Source of the DNA: Cyanodermella asteris
Lineage: Eukaryota; Ascomycota; Lecanoromycetes; Ostropales; Stictidaceae
Reading direction: 5' to 3'
Length of the DNA stretch: 64,000 bases
Assembly: GCA_900618795.1 (NCBI GenBank)
Contig: UYJD01000003.1
Location: 1,958,507 to 2,022,506 of the forward strand
Under the pieces are notes generated by a model. The model did no database searches. It saw only the letters and a program-made list of their open reading frames with translations, and was not told where the DNA came from. Position numbers and translations under genes: made by a program. Shown here piece by piece: positions 1 to 11,083 of the stretch. Within the stretch, counting starts at the first letter, position 1. The number at the start of each line of letters is the position of its first letter.

Positions 1-1108
1 ACACGGAGGAGCGCGACGGGGGCAAACGAGGGCGTCGGCAACGGCAAGACAGCAACGGAAGGGAAAGGGCAGAGATCGACTGAGGTTGACGATAACTGAC
101 TAGACTACTGGCCTGCAGAGCTCTTCAGCGCCAAGTTCTGTCCTTGTGCCGCCGCAGTCCGTCGTTTCTCAACTTTGATTTGCCGACGCTCGAGGCTCCG
201 TCGATGGACTGCCGTCCCACAGCCGCCGATCAGGGCACCAACAGGATGTGCGAGTTGCTCTCTCCGTTCGCTGTGGAGCTGTTAGTCTTGTCAGTTTGCA
301 TGCCGATCGGTGCAGCACCATCATCGTGTGTCGGAATCCCATGCAAGGAGATGGTCAATACGTACGACTGCAGTACCACAACGACTACATCTCCTTCAGA
401 GCTCCATCTCCTCACCGCGATTTCCCTAACTGGGGATTGTGAGGTTTCCCCCATCTTGCCCAGATGCTTTAAACAATGCCCATTCGGCATCGCATCGTCA
501 ACCACACGAATTACTCCGTCCCGAATTTGCGCAACTGGGCCTCATGGACCGTCCGGAATCACATTCAAGACAAATCAAATCACCTTCAAGTCAGACAGTT
601 GTGGCATGTGAACCCGCTTGCCAGGCAGACATGACGAGCACTAATCGATCACATTCGCTGGTAAAGCACGCGGATGAGTCGTAGGCATCAGGCGTCTGCG
701 CTCGGTTTCGGCATGTTGGCTCCACCTCGTCTTGTGCAAACTGTGTCAGTGGACAGTTCCCAAAACACAATCCACGACTGCGCCTCGAGTTTGCTTTTGA
801 CATGCTTTCGCCTCCTCAACACGGCTGCTTGCAGGCTTGCAAGCCGTGCTAGCCCTCCATCTTCTTTCTGTGCTTGCCAAAGCGCTTTTTGCCTCGGCAA
901 CCTGCATTCGAACTGCATCACGTGTGACTTGGTCATGCACAATTGAACCACCAAAATACATAATACATCTCAATTCAGAAGTGAGTACCGTACAATGATC
1001 CAAGGGTATCGCCCCATGTCCGATGCAAATTGCATTCCGTCATCCCTCTACCGTGGGCTTGACTCGTTGCTGTTTTCTCCCTTAACTCTCCGACGGCCAT
1101 GCACGCCT
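1..1108. other. gene-free left edge
   Basis: Short overlapping reading frames occur on both strands, but none has a recognisable domain, a plausible exon chain or a composition that stands out. The right part is probably the 3' flank of the peroxiredoxin gene. I see nothing else here. Confidence 0.5.
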
Positions 1109-1873
1109 TCATGCGGCGCTGGTCTTGCTCTTGTCCAGCGGGGTGAATCGCAAGTATGGCTTGACGATTCTCATCTCCGGCCAGATCTTCTTGGCGTCCT
1201 CGGTCTTGACTGGCGGCGCAACAATGACGTCGTCACCCGGTACCCAGTTGATCGGAGTCGTGACCTTGTGCTTGTCGCCCGTCTGCAGAGAGTCGACCAC
1301 ACGCAGAACCTCGGCGGTGTTGCGGCCAGTGCTGGCCGGGTAGCTGAGGATCAGGCGAATCTTCTTGCTCGGGTCAATGATGAAGACGGAGCGGATGGTG
1401 AAGGCAATGCCCTTGCTGTCGACGTTGGTTGTGTCCTGGTGGTCAAGCATGTCGTACAGGTAGGCGACCTTGCGCTCCTTGTCGCCAATGATGGGGAACT
1501 TCAGAGTGGAGCCGCTGATCTCGTCGATGTCCTTGATCCAGCCGCCGTGCGAGTCGATGGTGTTGGCGGACAGACCGATCAACTTGACGCCGCGCTTGGT
1601 GAACTCGGGCTCGAGCTTGGCGAAGGCACCGAGCTCGGTGGTGCAGACGGGAGTGTAGTCCTCGGGGTGGGAGAACAGAACGACCCACTTGTCGCCGATG
1701 AACTCGTGGAAGTCAATGGGGCCGTTGGTGGTCTCGGCCTGGAAGTTCGGGGCGACATAGCCCAGACGAAGGCTATCAAAACTGTTAGCTCTTGTTCAAG
1801 CTTGTTCTTCTAGCACGCCGCAGCATTTGCACATGGTGGCGACTTACGGGGCAGCACGAGGTTCGGAAGACAT
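1109..1873 (-). CDS. prx1: 1-Cys peroxiredoxin (Prx6/Prx1 family)
   Basis: Thiol peroxidase that reduces H2O2 and organic or lipid hydroperoxides; fungal members act in cytosol or mitochondria. Two exons: 1848-1873 (MSSEPRAA plus two bases of a Pro codon) and 1109-1781, joined over a 66-bp intron 1782-1847 with a GTAAGT donor and a CAG acceptor. The joined frame gives 232 aa, usual for the family. The peroxidatic motif HPEDYTPVCTTE lies around residues 41-52 and holds the catalytic Cys with the family Pro-x3-Thr-x2-Cys arrangement. The Prx6-type C-terminal dimerisation domain follows, with VNWVPGD-like TPINWVPGDD and the SYPASTGRN segment. No second resolving Cys is visible, which fits the 1-Cys class. 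No obvious mitochondrial presequence is seen, so the cytosol is the simpler location. The long frame on the opposite strand is a codon-bias shadow. Confidence 0.95.
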
Positions 1874-2589
1874 GATTGGAGATTTTGTTAGGTATGACAG
1901 AGTATGTCAGGTGTGAAGAAAGGTCGAGCAAGGGTTGGGTATCACAGAAGAATGGTGGTGCAAGCTAATATATCAGATGGCAAAGTGGGGGACCGCGGGC
2001 AGAAGAGGGCGAGTTATATGGGAGACGCGCAGAGGCTGGAGCCCCGCCTGCGCGTGAGCTGCATCAGACAGAAAATCCATCGTCATGTCGAGACCCATGA
2101 ACCCCGCGTGGCGGATCATTGGAAACGTACCTGAGTTTCGGGCGCCGAACGCTCTAGATAGGATAAAAGTGGTGAAAAAGCTCCGATCTCGAAGCAAAGC
2201 ACGCCATCATGGCGTTGAATGACCCTCGCACATTCTTGGCCGCTTCGCCCAAAGCGGCTTAGCCTGACATGCTTACATGAGCGCGCCGAAGTTGCGCCAT
2301 CCCACTCGGCCATTGTGGCTGAAAGACTGCTCGAGCCACCACAGCCACCGCTTCTGCGGCGAAACGAAACGAGGTCTGCGCTTGACTCTACCATCGACCT
2401 TGTCGAGGTCCTCGAACTTCGTTCCGGTCGGAAAAGAGTCGACGTCCGAGCTTGTTTTCTTACCCTCTACTGTGAGAATCCCGACACTCCGGGAATATTC
2501 CTGCTGCGGCAAACGGCAAATGCGCCCGGTATGCACCTTTGGCATGGCCGACGAACATGGCGAAGCTTGCTGCGTCCTGGAAAGAGGTA
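1874..2589. other. peroxiredoxin 5' flank and decayed MFS 3' flank
   Basis: The first few hundred bases are the upstream region of the peroxiredoxin gene on the minus strand. Beyond about 2300 lies the degraded tail of the MFS transporter remnant; its reading frame continues without recognisable transporter sequence. No separate gene is supported. Confidence 0.45.
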
Positions 2590-3990
2590 TCTCTGATTGT
2601 TTTTGGCTGACACCAAAGGCAATGAGAGCCATAATTGCAATACCACCAGCCGTCCCCAGCTGTTCGACGACGCTGGAGACAGCACCTGCTACTGAATGCA
2701 TGTTTTGCGGAAAGATGTCTGCGATCAGCAACACTACAACTGTAAACAGAACTGGGCCTAGTCAGTGTGCCCCGATGAAGACCTCAATGATGACCCCGCG
2801 AAAGTGGCTCGGTAAGAATCTAATGACCGATTCGAGAGCTTCCAGTTCTTGAATGTCTTGGAAGCTGATATGATCCTTCAGTTAACGACTTAATCCCGCA
2901 AGCATGACAACTAACTAGATCCTGAAGAACAATTCCATCATGTTCAGTACTGCCCACGCGCAGAACACAATGCTGCAAAGGATTATGAATTCCCGATTCG
3001 TCCAGATGTGACTGGGAAGGAGCACGACCCTCCCCCGCACATGCTGCCAGCGTGTCCATAGCGCGAACGCCACTAAAAGCAAAGCCCCGATGCACAAGGT
3101 GGAGAGCGCGGGAGCTTGATGCACATTAGAGAAGTCTTCAGTCAAGAGCCTGGCAATATTAGGTATGTGGACATCATCAGGAATAGAAGGCTCACGAAAA
3201 GTCGTGGGAAAGGATGACAAATGCAGCAGCTATAACTCCCGCGTCCATCCAGTCAATTTCAGTCCGAATCCGCTTCACAAACATGCTGACAGGGATATCC
3301 GATTCTGAGGAAGAGCAATTGAATTACACAGGGCCAGAGAGCACAACAAAGCCCCACAGATGTAGAAATCCAGTCTCCAGCCGACCTTGGTGGATGCAAA
3401 TACTCCGCCGGGTATTAGCCCGGTAGCGAATCCGAGAAGAATGCTAAGCCCCGGGCAGGAGAATCCACTGTTTTGCAGCCGGCCGTTCGGGATGTTATGA
3501 GAGACAATTCCCACGAACGTTGGTTGAGCAAGCGCCGTACCGATGCCGGCCAAGACACGAAAGAGGATCAAGGATATGGAGCTGGGAGCGACGCCGCAAG
3601 CTATTGTGAATGCTACAAGAAGCACCGTACCTGTTGAGCTGACTCTTTGATCCCCCACTATGTCTGCAACAGTACCAGCGGGGAGAAGGCGACAAGCCAA
3701 AGCAAGTGTGTTGACGGTTCCTGGCCGAATAGCTAGCCCTTGAGGGATGTGAAGGTCGGTGACTATCTGTGGAGCACTATCGTAGTTATACCAGGCCTGT
3801 AGGAGTTGAGAAGCGAGATAGGGGACAGCCAGAAGATCAAACAGGCCCGGAAGACTAGTGATTGTGCAGGCTGGGAAGTGCATCGTTGTTCCGTCGATGC
3901 ACGAGAAGGCAGGCTGGTCTCGGCGTCACCAGCAATTTGTGGCTCGCGGCCCTTCTCGTTCCGACCACATTGGCGACTATTGTCTTCCAT
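2590..3990 (-). pseudogene. decayed MFS drug:H+ antiporter (DHA2-like)
   Basis: Remnant of a 14-TM major facilitator of the fungal aminotriazole-resistance/DHA2 group, which exports drugs or metabolites at the plasma membrane. A hydrophilic start is possible at 3990. The first membrane half (about 3280-3880) reads well: VTDLHIPQGLA, a DIVGDQR motif-A remnant, SLILFRVLAGIGTALAQPT and TKVGWRLDFYICGALL. A following exon (about 3190-3275, TEIDWMDAGV) joins over a GTGAGC...CCAG intron to 2930-3145 (TRWQHVRGRVVLLPSHIWTN). Further on come IRFLPSHFRGVIIE and LFTVVVLLIADIFPQNMHS. Between these last two blocks roughly 50-60 residues expected in the family are absent and an in-frame TGA intervenes near 2762. 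The C-terminal helices after AFGVSQKQS are lost. I infer a pseudogene. A rapidly evolving, badly spliced but active gene is less likely. Confidence 0.75.
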
Positions 3991-4696
3991 TCTATTGGTT
4001 GCATGGTCCCTTGGATTGCAATGCGTGCTGGACAAACCAGTGGATGCCAAATCTGCTTTATATCGAATCTACGATATTTGGCTGGCTTCCCGTTATTTCA
4101 TACATTGCTCTGGCAGCGACAACAACTGATGTCGATGCTATCTATATCAACCGGACCGATGCGAAGGGCCACAGTGTGCAAGGTGTCATCATGGGCAGGG
4201 TGCTCTGACAGGCAACAAAGGTCATTGTTGAGCTGCAATGCCCGCTGCGCCCTTCCGGATCTGACCCTTTGAGCTGAGTGGCAACCAGAGACTGACTGCA
4301 GCTTATTTTCTTTGTGAGAAAAGCATGGAAATCATGAAAACATGCCATCCACTCGCTTGATGCCCAAAAGCTTTGCTATGGCAAGGAGAGCACCCAGCGA
4401 GATTTCACTGAAGCTTCACCACATTAATGCTAGGAGCCCATTTGATGCTCATCTAGCAGTTCAGACGAGCATTTGTCGCTTCTAACAAGCTACAATCAAG
4501 TGGAAAATATCACTTGATCGTTTGAAGCTGTTCCCATCCTTCTTTTGCACACCTTTGTTGTCACAGGTTGCTGCGAGTGACTGTAAGAGCAGGAATCATG
4601 GCTGTGATTCATTCCGTGGCTTCCCATTCACCTGTCCCGTTATCTGCAGCTTGCTGACAGTCATTTCCATGTCCCTACCCGGACGATGGGTCTAGC
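3991..4696. other. intergenic
   Basis: Region between the MFS remnant and the 347-aa gene. Short frames on both strands show no domain. The right end is the promoter of the plus-strand gene at 4697. I see nothing else. Confidence 0.5.
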
Positions 4697-5740
4697 ATGT
4701 CTGCCCATGTCTCAGTCCTCTCCAGAGTCCCACACCACAGACATCATACTCATCTCCAAGCTCGACTTGTACACATGGCCAGTATGAGAGACCATCTCTC
4801 GATGAACAACCCCCGGAGCCCTGCGGAGCTGATTCTTGCCGGGCGTCGGTACTTGCATATCCTGAGCAACGCCCTCGCAGGCTCCATCCATCTTCCTCCC
4901 TACAATCGACTTCAGACCTTTCAAACCGAATACGAGTTCATCACTGATGGCGAAGTGGTCAGGTCTCTCTGCCTGTACGGTCGCCATGGGTCGCACCCGT
5001 TCGCTTCAGACACTCCTGTATCGTGCGGCATCTCCGGCAGCGCCTTTCTGCGCCTGCGTGCCTGGGCAAAGAAACCGGACGAGCGGGACGCCAGGGGCGA
5101 CGGCAAACCTCTCGGGGCCCCCAACGACAAGGGCACCTCGTTCTGGAACGCCATCTCCACGGACGGCACCATTCTGAATGCGCAGTACAACTTTGCCAGG
5201 CTCGAGGAGAAGATGCACTGGAGCGAGATCGTCACGTACTCGGTGGCGCTGCGCAGCATGTACGTGGATCCGGACCCGTATCCGGAGCATCCCCAGACCC
5301 CGATAACGGACGTGTCTGCGGCCCTGAGCCAGATCGGAAAGGTGAGGAGGATCATACGAAGCAACATCTGTAACGATGAGTGGAAAGACGCGAAGACGGA
5401 GGTCGTACGCCGTTGGATACGAGCTTGTCGGGAGGATGCGACATTGAGGCCGCGGATCGAAACTTCGTGGCAGGACACCTGGGTGGACTTGCGGCCTGGG
5501 ACCGAAGAGTTTGAGATGATGGTCGGGACGGTCAACGGTGTTGGCGTCGTCTACTTGTTGGCACACAACCGAAGTAGGTTCCCTGCCGGCATTGCGATTC
5601 GCACTATCAGGATCAACCCGGCGCGATTGGCCATGGAGTTTGTTCTGGCTGCCGAAGAGACACCGTCGGCGGAGTCCAAGAAGCATGGCCTTGATGGTAC
5701 AACGGGGGACACTGGATCCTTCAAGACGATACGACTGTGA
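4697..5740 (+). CDS. fungal protein of unknown function, 347 aa
   Basis: Single uninterrupted frame of 347 aa that I do not recognise. The composition is that of a real soluble protein: no signal peptide, no membrane segment, and many Trp, Arg and Asp residues. Visible segments are ELILAGRRYLHILSNAL near residue 45, a central Trp-rich stretch (TSFWNAISTDG, EEKMHWSEIVTYSVALRSMY) and a C-terminal beta-rich part (FEMMVGTVNGVGVVYLLAHN) containing RFPAGIAIRTIRI. The last 25 residues are low-complexity. The first 29 residues are His/Arg-rich and less convincing, so the true start may be MASMRDHLSMNN near residue 28 (about 4778). It lies between the MFS remnant and the FAD oxidase, which it faces tail to tail. 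I assign no function. Confidence 0.6.
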   Translation: MSAHVSVLSRVPHHRHHTHLQARLVHMASMRDHLSMNNPRSPAELILAGRRYLHILSNALAGSIHLPPYNRLQTFQTEYEFITDGEVVRSLCLYGRHGSHPFASDTPVSCGISGSAFLRLRAWAKKPDERDARGDGKPLGAPNDKGTSFWNAISTDGTILNAQYNFARLEEKMHWSEIVTYSVALRSMYVDPDPYPEHPQTPITDVSAALSQIGKVRRIIRSNICNDEWKDAKTEVVRRWIRACREDATLRPRIETSWQDTWVDLRPGTEEFEMMVGTVNGVGVVYLLAHNRSRFPAGIAIRTIRINPARLAMEFVLAAEETPSAESKKHGLDGTTGDTGSFKTIRL

Positions 5741-6020
5741 GACCTTTCTCGCCGGAAGCAGCCGCGGAGCTTGTCTCACCCAGCCAGTTTAGCCTTGGAT
5801 GAGCCTTGATACGATAGGCCAGTCGCGACTTTTGCAGATCGATGTTTGCTCCTGAGCTCTCATCATATCACGATTCTCATGAACCACCCTGAATGTATGC
5901 ATGCTGACGACATGATTTGAATAATTATGATGTTGTAAATAATGCATTTTGATCTTGTGTGCAGCAAATTTGTAATTAATACGTCCCTCGTTCCTGTGAG
6001 ACGACGTTAAGACCACGAAA

Positions 6021-7913
6021 CTAAACCTTACAAAGCTCACCTGTATCCAAATTGTAATCCCAGGCATCGCTCCCAACCCCACTCAAAACAAACAAGCTCT
6101 CCGTAGGATCATACTTCCTTTTCGCTTCCACCAAACCCTCGTACGAAGCCCCGTAGAAGACGCTCTTGAAATCCCGATTATACGGATTTCCTTCATTCAT
6201 GTACGCCCCCGTCTCGGGCGCCCACTCCCTCCACAGCTGCTCCTTATTCTCCTCGATCCACTCCGCCGTCTGCGACAACGCGGTCCTCGGGGACCCACTA
6301 TCCTTGACACCACCAGATGCACCACCCACAAGGAAATGCAGATAAGCATCCTTCCACGTCGGGTTCAATGCCCCCCAGCGATCTGCAGGTGCGTTATGCA
6401 CGCCCGGCCCGGCGGAAAGCCCTATCGTGGCGTACGTTCCCTGAGTGCTGTTCTGCGCTGCGACCGCGCGTTGCAGGTACCCGCGAAGCTTGTTGTGGGG
6501 AATATCAACGAGTTCGCGACGGCCCAGAAGGCGGCTGGAGGAGACGCCGCCGCCGCCGGCCGTGTTGCTGCCTGAGATGGATTTGTAGAATGTGCTGTAG
6601 TTGCCGACGTCGGACATGCTGTATGTGATCGAGAGCGTGCTGTTGTCGCCGTATCGGCGCATCTGATCGATGACGGGGTTGGTGAGCTTGTCGATCTCGC
6701 TGACGGTGGTGTTGTATGCCCAGAAGACTTGGGTCAGTGAAGCACCGGATGTGTAGCCTTTGACGGCGGGATTGAATGCTTGCGCTGTCAAGCCTGAGGC
6801 CATTGACATGGCACCCGCAATACCAGCATCCATCAGATCGGGCAGATTCCTCATGAGCACTGTCGCGGCATCCCAGGAAGCGTTGACGCCCCGAGCTCCG
6901 ATCGGCGCCACTGACAACGTCCCAAACACAATATTCTTCGGCACAGGATACACCTTGATCACGTACTCCGTCACAACACCATACTGGCCCCCACCGCCTC
7001 CTCTTATGGCCCAAAACATGTCCTCGTTCTCAATGTTGCTCACGGTCAAGATCTCGCCTCGCGTAGTCACGACTGTGGCCTGCAGAACCTGCTGAGCTCC
7101 AAGACCGTATGTGCTAGCGAGAGGACCATGGCCACCACCTTGGATGTAGCCACCCGGCCCAACGCTGCCATCTTGACCTGTGGTCACGACTCGGCCGCTA
7201 GCGAGTGCGCGATCGAGAATGTCGCCCCAGCCCCAGCCGCTGCCGATGGTGAAGGTGTCATAGGATGGAGATGTCTTCGTGAGGGACCAGTGTGGGTTGT
7301 GCTCGAAGTTGCGGAAATGGCGGGTCCAGATGGAGAGAGCGTACGCCCCACTCGAACTGGTTGTTGTCAGTTCCAGTTAGATAGACGGCCAGCGAGAGAT
7401 GGTGTCTTACCGTCCGTTCAGATCGTGTCCGGTACCTTTCACAACGATGCGGATGTTTCGATCTGCAGCCCATTTCATCGCCGTCGCCACGTGCTGTTCG
7501 GTGGTTGCGTTGACGATGTACGAAGGAAGACCTCCCAGGTGACAGCCCCTAGACTCGATGTAGTCGCCGGAAGCTTGCGGGACGCAAGAGTCGTTGGCGA
7601 AGATTGACGCGCCGATCGACTCTGGCAGGCTGGCATGGAATATGCTCGAAGTCCAGTTTGTATTTGAGGTATTGCAGGACACTGTTGAACCGAAGGGATT
7701 GCCAGCCCAGCAGGACGATGCGACTGGGACCGTAGCCAGTAGTCTACCATCGATGGAGTCGTTCAGGGCTTGCCATTGGGAATTGGATGGCCATGTCGGA
7801 TCGTGCGGTGTTGCTTTACAGCTGCCAGCGAAAACGGATCGTGCCGCTAAGACGGAAAGGAGAGAATGCAGCAAATATGACGACATCTTGGATTGCTGTA
7901 CTGAGAGTGACAA
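6021..7913 (-). CDS. secreted FAD-linked oxidase (BBE-like, VAO family)
   Basis: Oxidase of the vanillyl-alcohol-oxidase/berberine-bridge superfamily, resembling fungal isoamyl-alcohol-oxidase-type enzymes; the substrate cannot be told from sequence. Two exons: 7411-7913 and 6021-7356, around a 54-bp intron 7357-7410 (GTAAGA...AACCAG). The join restores the FAD-loop motif VKGTGHDLNGRSSGAYALS across the splice and gives 612 aa. A hydrophobic signal peptide fits either Met1 or Met10 (SYLLHSLLSVLAARSVFAG), so secretion is expected; many N-x-S/T sites follow. His163 in GTGHD is the usual site of covalent FAD attachment. The second FAD-binding stretch, SVGPGGYIQGGGHGPLAS, lacks the Cys that gives bicovalent attachment in plant-type BBEs. 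The BBE C-terminal domain is intact (NPYNRDFKSVFYGASY). It may belong to a remnant secondary-metabolism neighbourhood with the nearby transporter, which is inference. Confidence 0.93.
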
Positions 7914-8610
7914 CTACAGGGGCGAGATGGGACAAGGGCAGGATAACCACATGCTTTATACATGAGAACCACTATGCCAAGTTGCTCTGTGGGCTCAAAA
8001 TTTCGAGCCATGAGATGAAGGCTTCGTATATCGGAGGGCAACGCGGCAGTTGCCCATACAAGATCAGATTCGGGCACGGGCTTCAAGGTAGACTTAACAC
8101 ACTTGAAGGGTCCATCACTCGTCAGGCAGCAACTGAGACGGCAACACAGCACGTGGAATGGCTGTGCCTTGCGAGGCGGAGCAGCACGATTTGCCGGTCG
8201 ATGATGATGAGGCTCAAATTCCGCGACGATCGCGTCCCAAAAAGGTTATTTGGCCATCCATTATGCACAGAGCCCACGTACGAAGCTGAAAGCTTACCAT
8301 CGGGATCTTCACAAGGTCTTGGAAGTTAGCCACACAACCAGACAGTAGACTGTATAGCTGGAGAGAGACCCACTCGGAGTCAATGAAGCCCAAGGAGCCC
8401 TATCTTGCTAAGCGCGTGCCAAAAAGCGTAGTCTGGGTGTTAAATGCCTTTGGCAAATGCAACACTCAATGCTATCTTCGGGGCGGAATGGATATCGCAA
8501 ACCCTAATTGGCAAGATCTGGACACTAAATAATTTCAGAATTTGGTGGTCTGGCGAAGGTGATAATACGCAATATCTGATTCCATGCGACTTCAACTCTC
8601 ACACCTGCAT
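7914..8610. other. intergenic
   Basis: Upstream region of the oxidase on the minus strand and 3' flank of the candidate gene to its right. Short frames only; no domain and no repeat was noticed. Confidence 0.5.
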
Positions 8611-9238
8611 TCACGAGCATGGGTTGCTGCCATAGCCTATCCACAGATTCTCGTAGAAAAATGCCGGATTGACGTCAATGTTCGCATCGCCCAATTGAGG
8701 TCCTCCGTAAAGAAGCGCAACGTTCTCGAGGTGATGGACTAGACGTCCGAACGTTGGATCCGCATTATCCGAGCCAAGCAGCCGATTGTCGTCACTAGCC
8801 GCGTGAAAGGGTTGGTCCAACGTCCATGTTGACGGGAACCTACGGCTAGATTTAGAGGACTGCCGCTTCGATCCAAAGTAGTGGTAGAACGTACGAGGGC
8901 ATCACATCGTCGATTAGACCTGCCTAGTCTGGCCGAGTAAACTTTCGGCTGGCTTGATCACCTGGTACACTCATTCAGAGTTCGTGTTTGGTAAAGCTAA
9001 ATTTAAAGATGCTGAACTAATATCAATGGTCGTGTTCACACGATGTCCGTTGCTGGGTCGGCGTCCTCGTCGAGACTTTGCAAAGAGACGGTCGGATCCC
9101 ACTCGACGACAACGATGGCAGTACTCGTCGTCAGCATTCCGCACTCAGGGGTTAGGCAGCGTTTCAGGTCCTCGAGATAACAGCGACGACGCCATAGTGT
9201 TGTGTCGCAAAGGGATGATGGTGCCATGTTGGTGGTGA
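8611..9238 (-). CDS. candidate multi-exon gene, unrecognised (or its remnant)
   Basis: The 3' part reads as a convincing protein end: TWTLDQPFHAASDDNRLL, then NADPTFGRLVHHLENVALL and DVNPAFFYENLWIGYGSNP before a stop at 8611. Just upstream a 49-bp intron-like segment (about 8846-8894, GTACGT...AATCTAG) joins this frame in phase to GLIDDVMPS. Further upstream another frame begins MAPSSLCDTTLWRRRCYLED at about 9226 and contains LTPECGMLTTSTAIVVVEWD, ending DADPATDIV near 9036. The link between this and GLIDDVMPS is unresolved because an in-frame TAG precedes it, so another intron or decay must be assumed. I do not recognise the family. No signal peptide or membrane segment is clear. Confidence 0.35.
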
Positions 9239-11083
9239 GGAGATGGAGGGAACAATGTAAATATTGTATCATCGTCGTGCCACCGATGGTAGTAGTGACC
9301 AGAAGCAGCTTGGAGCAAGTTGGAACTGAAGAAGGGATGGCGCGGCCAACGGCACCTAGGAAGCTGCCACGCGCTACGATTTCTAGGCTTCAGAACGGTG
9401 TGCTACTAAAGATCCTCGCTGAGGTCGTGTTCCCTTTGATGTCGTCGATTGCAAGGCAAGGCTCCTTCGATCTTACGGCAATCGTGATGTCCTTGCCGCG
9501 GTGCCACGCTAGAGTACAAGCTTGCTGTACACGGTCGCCAATACTCCGGTCCGTTATGTATTATTCCTTCACCTAGAAGTCCACCATTCTAAATTGCCGA
9601 TGTGCCTGTGGCTACCGACGGAATATCGTGAATGTGCCAGTCTGTCCGCCAATCCGGGCATAGAATGAGATCGATTTCAAAAAATGAGAGCCAATTCGTG
9701 AATTGCGCCGTCAGCAGACCGTAAGCAGGTTATTTATGAATGATAATGTCTTCGAGTCATCACTGCTCAGCGCTGCATGTCCGTCGTACAATCTGTTCGA
9801 GCTTGGGACCCTGTCAGCTGCATCTTGGAAGATTGTAGCGATATTCCATCTCGAATCCAGAAATATGCTTCAGAACCAAAGACGGTCGGACCTGGCGCGT
9901 CTCCCAGCATGAACGGGACGATTATTCATGATGTCAGCATCGTGTCAAATCCGCTACCACCCCGATTCAATGTATACGCAGCATTCACCTGTTTTGTTCC
10001 ACGCGTCTGTCATCCCATGTGACGTTTCAGCAATCTACATAAGAACGTGCAAGAGGTTCGCTTTCACCGCCGGACCGAAGGAGTTGATAGCCTAGCCGAT
10101 CCTCACGAAGGGTTTTCCGTGTCTGGGATAGTTGGCAGTATCACAGTCCTGCGACTGCCCCATGAAGTTTGAAGTTCTCAACCACCACCGATGCTGTTGC
10201 AATACTGCTCCGCGCAGCCACTTACATCGTCCCGACGGCAGAACCAACTGCCTACTATGTGGCAGATAGCCGTCTGAGCGGCTTATGAATGATGATGCCA
10301 CCCTTGCGGAGCAGAAGTACGCTTCGTACCGAGCGGCAGCCACTGCATCATGTTGGCCGTCGATCAGCAAAGATAATGCGAAGTCGAGTCCAAGTGGATA
10401 ACTTTGCTCACATTTAGCACAGGACTGGCCTTTTGTGACGAGGTAGAATGCCTCACATCTTACTAGAGAGTTGATATACTTTATTCGTGTTTGAATGGCG
10501 TGGCTTCCTTTAAACCGCTGCGGTGTGGGTGCGGATCGATAGGCAAAGCCCAGGTCAAATGCGGCAGACATCACGAGAGGGACAAAACATAACTAACACT
10601 GCACAATTTTGTGACCGTTGTTTAAATTTGACATGCCATTGAAGGCTTCATTCATGTGTCTATGTACAGACCTTGCCAATGAAAGATGATTCTTCTTGAG
10701 GCAAGTAATCAGCTCGACCCTACCCTCTTGGGCTTTGGTGTCGGCTCTGCCATGTAGCCCCGGGGTCAGCGACCTGCCCTCACGCACATCGGGGACCTTT
10801 CAGCACCTGAAAGGAGTTTTGATGTGTGACCTGTCACAAATTCCACCGGGGTATATTCGTTCTCGCCAAGCCCTCTAAAACTCCTCGCTCGCTGAAATGA
10901 AGTCGTGAAATCCCGTTTCCCGTCGTGAAATGAAGTCGACCGTAAAAACCGCTCAGATCGTGAAATTAGATAATCGTACCATGCTTTCGTCCTGCGTGCC
11001 AGTCGGCAAGATCAGCCCAGAAGCCTTAGGCTCGGCTCAGACTTGACCAGGATGCGTGCATCTGATTCATCATCGAGACAAAA
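9239..11083. other. intergenic, weak coding remnants
   Basis: No gene I can defend. A plus-strand frame at about 9320-9576 contains SRLQNGVLLKILAEVVFPL followed by DLTAIVMSLPRCHAR, which vaguely resembles an F-box start. A minus frame at 10092-10574 has scattered Cys residues. Neither has an exon structure or flanking support. Confidence 0.4.
10893..10966. repeat. short direct repeats TGAAATGAAGTCG / TCGTGAAAT
   Basis: The 13-mer TGAAATGAAGTCG occurs at 10893-10905 and again at 10926-10938, 33 bp apart. The overlapping word TCGTGAAAT occurs at about 10903, 10923 and 10958. The cluster lies about 120 bp beyond the stop of the Zn2Cys6 gene, so it would fall in its 3' flank. Function is unknown. 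Confidence 0.6.

Noticed and set aside
995-1813. 272-aa plus-strand frame rich in Val, Gly, Leu and Asp
   Set aside because: It is the exact antisense of the peroxiredoxin exon; its odd composition is a shadow of codon bias.
5006-5779. 257-aa minus frame opposite the 347-aa gene
   Set aside because: Its composition (Arg/Pro/Gly/Val-rich) is less protein-like than the plus-strand frame, with no domain.
9320-9576. Possible F-box protein start
   Set aside because: Only a loose resemblance over about 40 residues; no exon chain or repeats after it.
10092-10574. Cys-containing minus frame, perhaps a decayed zinc-ribbon protein
   Set aside because: Cysteine spacing does not fit a family and nothing around it supports a gene.
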